Shown here: positions 41,355 through 45,574 of the stretch, one piece after another
Layout: every line of letters begins with the position of its first letter
How positions within the stretch are numbered: the first letter of the stretch is position 1
The notes under the pieces: generated by a model
What the model saw: the letters and a program-made list of their open reading frames with translations, nothing else
Database searches by the model: none
What the model was told of the DNA's origin: nothing
Program-made: the position numbers and the translations under genes
NCBI GenBank assembly: GCA_964579675.1
Contig: CAZOIA010000015.1
Coordinates: forward strand, 1-45,574
Origin: CAZOIA01 sp964579675
GTDB taxonomy: Bacteria > Planctomycetota > Phycisphaerae > UBA1845 > PWPN01
Length of the DNA: 45,574 nucleotides
Direction: 5' to 3'

Positions 41355-43415
41355 CTACCGGCTATCGGCCAGCCACCCGGCGATGGCCTTGCCGTCGGCC
41401 CGCTCGCGGGTCACGCGGACCTCAACGCCGTTCACCTCGCCCGCGCCCTTTACCCACTGCTCGTCGAACTGCTCGCCGGCGTTGTGGAACCAGATCGGCC
41501 CGTTTGCGGCGACGGCGGCGACGGCCCGCAGGCCACCGATGCGCCGCATGTTCGGCAAGTTGAGCTGCTTGAGGTACGCATCATCGCTGTCGATGTCGAA
41601 CCCGTTCATATCGACAACGGTTTGCAGTCCCCTGGCCTTTGTCAGTTCGGCCGGCACGAGGGCCCGGGCTGCCAGGCACATCGGCCCCATCCGGCCAAAG
41701 CCCACGAGGTTCACCTGCCGGGTGTCTTGATTGCCTAGCGCTGCCCCCAGAACGGTCAGGATATCGAAGATCGTCTCTGCGGCGTCGGTCCGATTGAACG
41801 TGGTGAAGAACTTGGTCGTACCCCTCGGCTTGTCGAGGTTGTCGGGCGGTCTGGTGCTGCCGGTCCCGAACGGCTCAATGCACAGCACCGCCGTCGGGCG
41901 CGAAGGCGGTTCGGCGATGAGGTCGCGGACTTGCTCCTTCGCACGGACCCCGTCGGGGTGAACGCAGATCGTAATGACGCTCACCGCCGGCGAACCGGCC
42001 GGGGACACGAAACGCTGCTTCTGAACCGGCCGGCGACTACGCTCGTAGAGGCGGTACGAGAACTGCCAACCTGCGGCGGTTATGCCTTCCTCATTGGAGT
42101 GCGAATAGGTCGGCGCGTTGCCGGTTGCCGGAAGCACGCTGCAAGTCGCGTGCTTCACGCCGAATCGGACGACCCTGCTCAACTCGTCGAGCCTGGATCG
42201 GCTCGTCGGCCGCAGGGCGTCGATCTTCCTGCGGGCAGCAACCTTGGCTTGAGCGACCAACTCTGCGGGCCTCAGAATGTCGGCCGGCAGATTGTCGTCG
42301 GTGAATACGAGCAGGTCTTCAGGCTTCTCGACCTTGATGTCGCCTTCGGTGATGGTATCGGCGTCATCGCGGTTCAGGAGCCATTTGGCGAAGAAACGGT
42401 ACATCGCGTTGCGGCTGGCGAGGTTGTAGTTGTGCGGGGCATCGACGTGGACGTTGGCGACGCGTTCGGCGGCGCCGTACAACTCGTAGATGCCGCGGAT
42501 CATCGGGTACTCGACCGTCGGCGTGTTCTTCGTCCAGTCGCCGGTGGCGCTGACCAGGAGCAGGGGCTTCGGGGCGAACAAAGCGCCGATCTCCATGTTG
42601 TTCGTTTCGATGCGCAGCAGCGGGGCGTTCTCGCAGAGGCAGCCGCCCTGCATGGTGCTGGAGATCATGTTGACCGGAGCAGCGACTTTCACCCGGTCGT
42701 CGATGCCAGACAGGATGAAGGTCTGCGTGCCGCCGCCGGAAGCGCCGGTAACGCCGATGCGCTCGGGATCGACGCCCTCAAGCGACTGCAGGAAGTCGAG
42801 GACGCGAACGCTGTTCCACGTCTGCATGGCCAGCGAGCTGAGACCCCACAGCGAGCTGCGTGGCGAGTTGAGCTGCTTGTCGCGGTGGTCGATCTGGCGC
42901 TTGCTGTCGTTGTAGCCTATCATGTCGTAAGAGAAGACCACCGCCCCGAGCCGGGCCAGCGTAATGCAGCGAGCGGGCACGGAACCCCGCTCATCGTGAT
43001 TTAAGCGGCCCTTGGGCCAGTGGCCGTGCGGGCATGCCACCGCCGGCACATTCCCCTTGACGCCCCGCGGCCTATAGAGGTTCCCCGTCACGTAGAAGCC
43101 CGGCACGCTCTCGAAGTGGACCTTCTCGATCGTGTAGCCGTCGCGGTCCAGCCGGCCGAAGATGCGAGCCTTGAGCGGCGTCCGCTCGGGCTCCGGGTAG
43201 AGCCCGGCGGCGAAGCGAACCTGATCGACAAGCCACTCCCGCCGCTGTTTCCATTCGGCCAGCGATGCGTACTTCGTCGGCTTGAACACCGTGTCGGTGT
43301 GCGGCACATCGCGCCACCGCACATCGCCCGAAGCCGCTGGTTCACTCGCGTCAGCCTGTTGAATAGCCGTACCCCATACAACCAGTGCCGCCCACGCCAG
43401 GCACCGAGTCATCAT
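41355..43415 (-). CDS. Exported alpha/beta-hydrolase (acetyl xylan esterase-like)
   Basis: 686 residues; ATG at 43415 (or 43412) after GAGGAG. Signal peptide CLAWAALVVWGTAIQQADA. The first alpha/beta-hydrolase domain has VPAVACPHGHWP, the nucleophile motif GVTGASGGGTQTF with Ser226, and VHVDAPHNYN near 345 with a candidate catalytic His. A second C-terminal domain repeats the pattern more weakly: LVGFGRMGPMCLAAR has no Ser at the nucleophile position. Related planctomycete proteins are described as acetyl xylan esterase or prolyl oligopeptidase family; activity on acetylated polysaccharide is likely but not shown. Minus strand, 437 bases upstream of the Gfo/Idh/MocA gene. Confidence 0.85.
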   Translation of the reverse strand: MMTRCLAWAALVVWGTAIQQADASEPAASGDVRWRDVPHTDTVFKPTKYASLAEWKQRREWLVDQVRFAAGLYPEPERTPLKARIFGRLDRDGYTIEKVHFESVPGFYVTGNLYRPRGVKGNVPAVACPHGHWPKGRLNHDERGSVPARCITLARLGAVVFSYDMIGYNDSKRQIDHRDKQLNSPRSSLWGLSSLAMQTWNSVRVLDFLQSLEGVDPERIGVTGASGGGTQTFILSGIDDRVKVAAPVNMISSTMQGGCLCENAPLLRIETNNMEIGALFAPKPLLLVSATGDWTKNTPTVEYPMIRGIYELYGAAERVANVHVDAPHNYNLASRNAMYRFFAKWLLNRDDADTITEGDIKVEKPEDLLVFTDDNLPADILRPAELVAQAKVAARRKIDALRPTSRSRLDELSRVVRFGVKHATCSVLPATGNAPTYSHSNEEGITAAGWQFSYRLYERSRRPVQKQRFVSPAGSPAVSVITICVHPDGVRAKEQVRDLIAEPPSRPTAVLCIEPFGTGSTRPPDNLDKPRGTTKFFTTFNRTDAAETIFDILTVLGAALGNQDTRQVNLVGFGRMGPMCLAARALVPAELTKARGLQTVVDMNGFDIDSDDAYLKQLNLPNMRRIGGLRAVAAVAANGPIWFHNAGEQFDEQWVKGAGEVNGVEVRVTRERADGKAIAGWLADSR

Positions 43416-43538
43416 GCGATCTCCTCAAAAGCTGACCACCGCGTAAGCCAAGCCTCAGGGGTGAGCGGCCCCACCGACTCAGGGTTATACCGGATCAGCC
43501 GTGGATGTTGAATACGCGAGGTTGTGTGCGGGGATGGT

Positions 43539-44075
43539 TCAGGGGACGGTCACTTCACCGCTGCCGGCGGCCACCTGGACGGTCATGGTCGCCGGGCCGC
43601 AGGCTAGCGTGACAGTGGCATCGGTGGTCTGGTCGGGCGCGCCGTAGGCGTTGAAGCGTAGTTCGTCGTCGCCGTCGAGGCTAATCGACTGAATCGTCAC
43701 GCCGGCGGTTCCGGCTGCCCGGCCCGTGCCGAAGGAGACCAGGAAGGGCTCCTTACGCACCGAATCGGTGATCGGGGTATCCGGATCGGATGCGGCGGCG
43801 ATCCAATACTCATGGTCGGTCGTGTCGAACTTGATGAGGCGCGGATCATCGCCGTGGCTGATCGACTCGTTCTGGGCGAACTCGAGGTCGGCCGCCAGCA
43901 TCCTCGCCGCCTCGCGGAGCCGGAGCTCCTTCGAGTCGCCTATCATTGGCAGCACCAGCCCGAACGCGATGCTCAGGAGAACCAGGACGATCAACAGCTC
44001 AATGAGCGTGAACGCCCGTTTCCAGCCGTCGCGGGGGCGACGTGTATGCCAATAGCCGCGCAGATCGGTAAACAA
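43539..44075 (-). CDS. Pseudopilin-like protein with GspH-type layout
   Basis: 178 residues. TTG start at 44075, seven bases after AGGAGGGG; the longer frame runs into the neighbour. The type IV pilin N-terminus is RAFTLIELLIVLVLLSIAFG, with the Glu five residues into the mature hydrophobic helix, processed by a prepilin peptidase. The rest has FAQNESISHGDDPRLIKF, a pattern seen in GspH/FimT minor pseudopilins. It starts 14 bases after the previous gene of the same set. Confidence 0.86.
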   Translation of the reverse strand: MFTDLRGYWHTRRPRDGWKRAFTLIELLIVLVLLSIAFGLVLPMIGDSKELRLREAARMLAADLEFAQNESISHGDDPRLIKFDTTDHEYWIAAASDPDTPITDSVRKEPFLVSFGTGRAAGTAGVTIQSISLDGDDELRFNAYGAPDQTTDATVTLACGPATMTVQVAAGSGEVTVP

Positions 44076-44088
44076 TGAGCCGCCCCTC

Positions 44089-44730
44089 CTACTCCGGTGC
44101 ACCGGGCGAACGTAAGGCCGCCGTGCCAACGAGTGACTCGCTCAGCAGCTCGTTGGTCAGGGTCAGGCGCCACGTGGCCATCCGGGCCTGCACCGGCGTG
44201 CCATGATCCAGCGTCACGCTGAAATCGGAAATCCCACCCGCCCAGGTGGTGCCGGGGAAGTAGCTGCCCTGCTTGGCCGCTTGAGCGACGGCGGCGAAGT
44301 CCGAACCGGCCGCGTAGGCCGTGTCCGCCGCTTCAATCTGTGCCTCGGTCCAGCCGCCGGGAAACTGCGTCTCGTACGACTTCAACTGCGTCGATCCGGA
44401 CGCCAGCTCGATGAGCTGAAGCTCGCTCAGGTTCACCTGGTTGTTGCGGCGGGTGTCACCGATCCAGAGAACGATGTACGCGTTCCCGCTGGCCAGGACG
44501 GCCCGGGCATTGCGGACGGCGTCGTCTAATCGGGCCCGAAGCTGCTCGGTCCGAACCACCATCCGCCTGACCTCCCGGCGGGAAGACGTCCCGTAACTGG
44601 CGGCGTAAAGGATCGAGGCAACCCCCAGGGCCAACATCGACGTGATGATCAGCGCGATGAGCAGCTCGACCAGCGTCACCGCCCGTTTGCCTGCTGGAGT
44701 TACCCGCCTGCGTTGTACTGTTCGCTTCAC
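44089..44730 (-). CDS. Pseudopilin-like protein with type IV prepilin N-terminus
   Basis: 213 residues. GTG start at 44730, six bases after AGGAGG; earlier codons overlap the upstream gene. The prepilin segment is RAVTLVELLIALIITSMLALG. The rest is not recognisable beyond a GspJ-like size; it contains FPGTTWAGGISDFSVTLDHG. It is the middle gene of three and probably contributes to a type II secretion-like or type IV pilus-like pseudopilus. Confidence 0.85.
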   Translation of the reverse strand: MKRTVQRRRVTPAGKRAVTLVELLIALIITSMLALGVASILYAASYGTSSRREVRRMVVRTEQLRARLDDAVRNARAVLASGNAYIVLWIGDTRRNNQVNLSELQLIELASGSTQLKSYETQFPGGWTEAQIEAADTAYAAGSDFAAVAQAAKQGSYFPGTTWAGGISDFSVTLDHGTPVQARMATWRLTLTNELLSESLVGTAALRSPGAPE

Positions 44731-44764
44731 TACACGCCTCCTGCACGCCCGGGCGCACAGCCGG

Positions 44765-45277
44765 TCACGATTGATCGACAAGAATACGCGTCAGCACTAC
44801 CAGCGGGTTACCGTTGTCGCTGACCGTCACCGTGACCTCCAGGACGTCCGTCGCCGACCCGAAGCCGGACACAGTCACCGACGAAGCGCTGCACGAGACG
44901 GATCGACTGAACCGCTGCATTGGTTGCGGGCAGGCGGTCCCCGTCGCATCAGTCAGGCTGCCCGCCGCTTCGGAGAATCCGTGGAAGTCGTTGGGGCTGT
45001 CGTACTGGTCCCTGGTGGTCTCACCGGCCTCCGGCCCCAGACTCGCGTCGCTGCCCGAGTCATAGGTCAGCGACAGGACCTCTTCCATCAGCGCCTCTGC
45101 CAACAGCGAAGCCCGGGTCCGGCGCATCGCCTCGACCGCCTGCGACTGGCCCGCGACAATGGCGTAGGCGATGGCCGTCACCGCCAGCGGAAAGATCATC
45201 AGAGCCAGCATGCACTCGATGAGCGTGAGACCGCGCTCGGCCCGCCGTCGCCGCATATTGCGACCGATAACCGCCAT
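44765..45277 (-). CDS. Pseudopilin-like protein, first gene of the pilin trio
   Basis: 170 residues from the ATG at 45277, six bases after GAGGAG. Prepilin segment RGLTLIECMLALMIFPLAVT, with Glu at the processing site. It resembles GspI-like minor pseudopilins in size. 34 bases lie between its stop and the next start. The 45278-45519 region upstream shows no clear promoter or gene. Confidence 0.84.
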   Translation of the reverse strand: MAVIGRNMRRRRAERGLTLIECMLALMIFPLAVTAIAYAIVAGQSQAVEAMRRTRASLLAEALMEEVLSLTYDSGSDASLGPEAGETTRDQYDSPNDFHGFSEAAGSLTDATGTACPQPMQRFSRSVSCSASSVTVSGFGSATDVLEVTVTVSDNGNPLVVLTRILVDQS

Positions 45278-45519
45278 GCGCTGCTCCTCTTGCGAAACCA
45301 CCTCCTAAGCGTACGATTCGGTTGCCCGGCCAGGCCACTTGAATGCCCGCAAAATGTGCTGACAACCGCCTCGTCTGGGAAGGCCGATAACCCGCGTTGT
45401 TGTCGAGGTGATTCACCGCGGAGAATGCAGAGAACTGCGTGACGGGAACGGGGCGAGAGGCGCACGGACAAAAGGATAGAGGGGCGCGGGGACAGAGAGT
45501 ACGTTGTTTTCGCTTCGGA

Positions 45520-45574
45520 TCAGCCCGCACACTGCGGATCGGCCGGGACGTTCGGGCCGCTGATGCAGCCCCGG
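45520..45574 (-). CDS. C-terminal end of a further minus-strand gene (partial)
   Basis: The last visible codons read RGCISGPNVPADPQCAG and then a stop at 45520. The pattern CxSGP...C resembles the linker between dockerin-like repeats in planctomycete secreted proteins, but 18 codons are too few to be sure. The rest is outside the window. Confidence 0.35.
   Translation of the reverse strand, partial: RGCISGPNVPADPQCAG

Overview
GC-rich bacterial window that points to a planctomycete, probably an uncultured Phycisphaerae-like lineage; no rRNA gene is present, so this is inference. Three things suggest it: a Planctomycetes/Verrucomicrobia-type microcompartment (BMC) locus; a set of protein families common in that phylum (DUF1080, CehA/McbA, Tat-exported Gfo/Idh/MocA, DUF2330, dockerin-like secreted proteins with Cys-rich repeats); and many short GC-rich palindromic repeats between genes, and sometimes inside them.

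Layout. 1-9.1 kb: the 3' part of metH, an exported DUF2330 protein, a Tat-exported beta-propeller protein (minus strand), then a plus-strand run of a trans-sulfuration-type PLP enzyme, an archaeal-type thymidylate synthase and RuvX, and a small hydrophobic protein on the minus strand. 9.2-19.7 kb: a long minus-strand BMC operon, deoR > pduL > BMC-H > BMC-H > ackA > BMC-H > BMC-P > acylating aldehyde dehydrogenase > BMC-P > RpiB-like > BMC-P > class II aldolase > lipoprotein > remnant of a lactate dehydrogenase gene > DhnA/LacD-like aldolase-fold protein. A TTGAAA/GATAAT promoter with a palindrome in its spacer lies in front of deoR. The expected pathway is fuculose- or rhamnulose-1-phosphate cleavage to lactaldehyde, then lactyl-CoA, lactyl-phosphate and lactate plus ATP. 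The NADH-recycling lactate dehydrogenase survives only as three short pieces in three frames.

19.7-27.4 kb: repeat-rich DNA and three plus-strand secreted proteins. Two share a C-terminal module ending in dockerin-like calcium loops, and one carries five Cys-rich repeats. 27.4-29.0 kb: a macrodomain ADP-ribose hydrolase, apparently made from a leaderless transcript, overlapping an enolase-superfamily dipeptide epimerase. 29.0-35.2 kb: a minus-strand signalling operon of hybrid PAS kinase, REC-HDOD, REC-GAF-HD-GYP and REC-GGDEF. 35.5-43.4 kb: minus-strand saccharide or natural-product genes (CehA/McbA hydrolase, double DUF1080, Gfo/Idh/MocA, alpha/beta hydrolase). 43.5-45.3 kb: three pseudopilin-like genes, followed at the window edge by what may be the tail of another secreted protein.

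The best leads are the lactate dehydrogenase remnant, possible encapsulation helices on four BMC-locus proteins including the uncharacterised DhnA-like one, the candidate deoR operator, the leaderless macrodomain transcript, and intergenic palindromes translated inside a secreted protein. All functions are read from sequence motifs; no database search was run.
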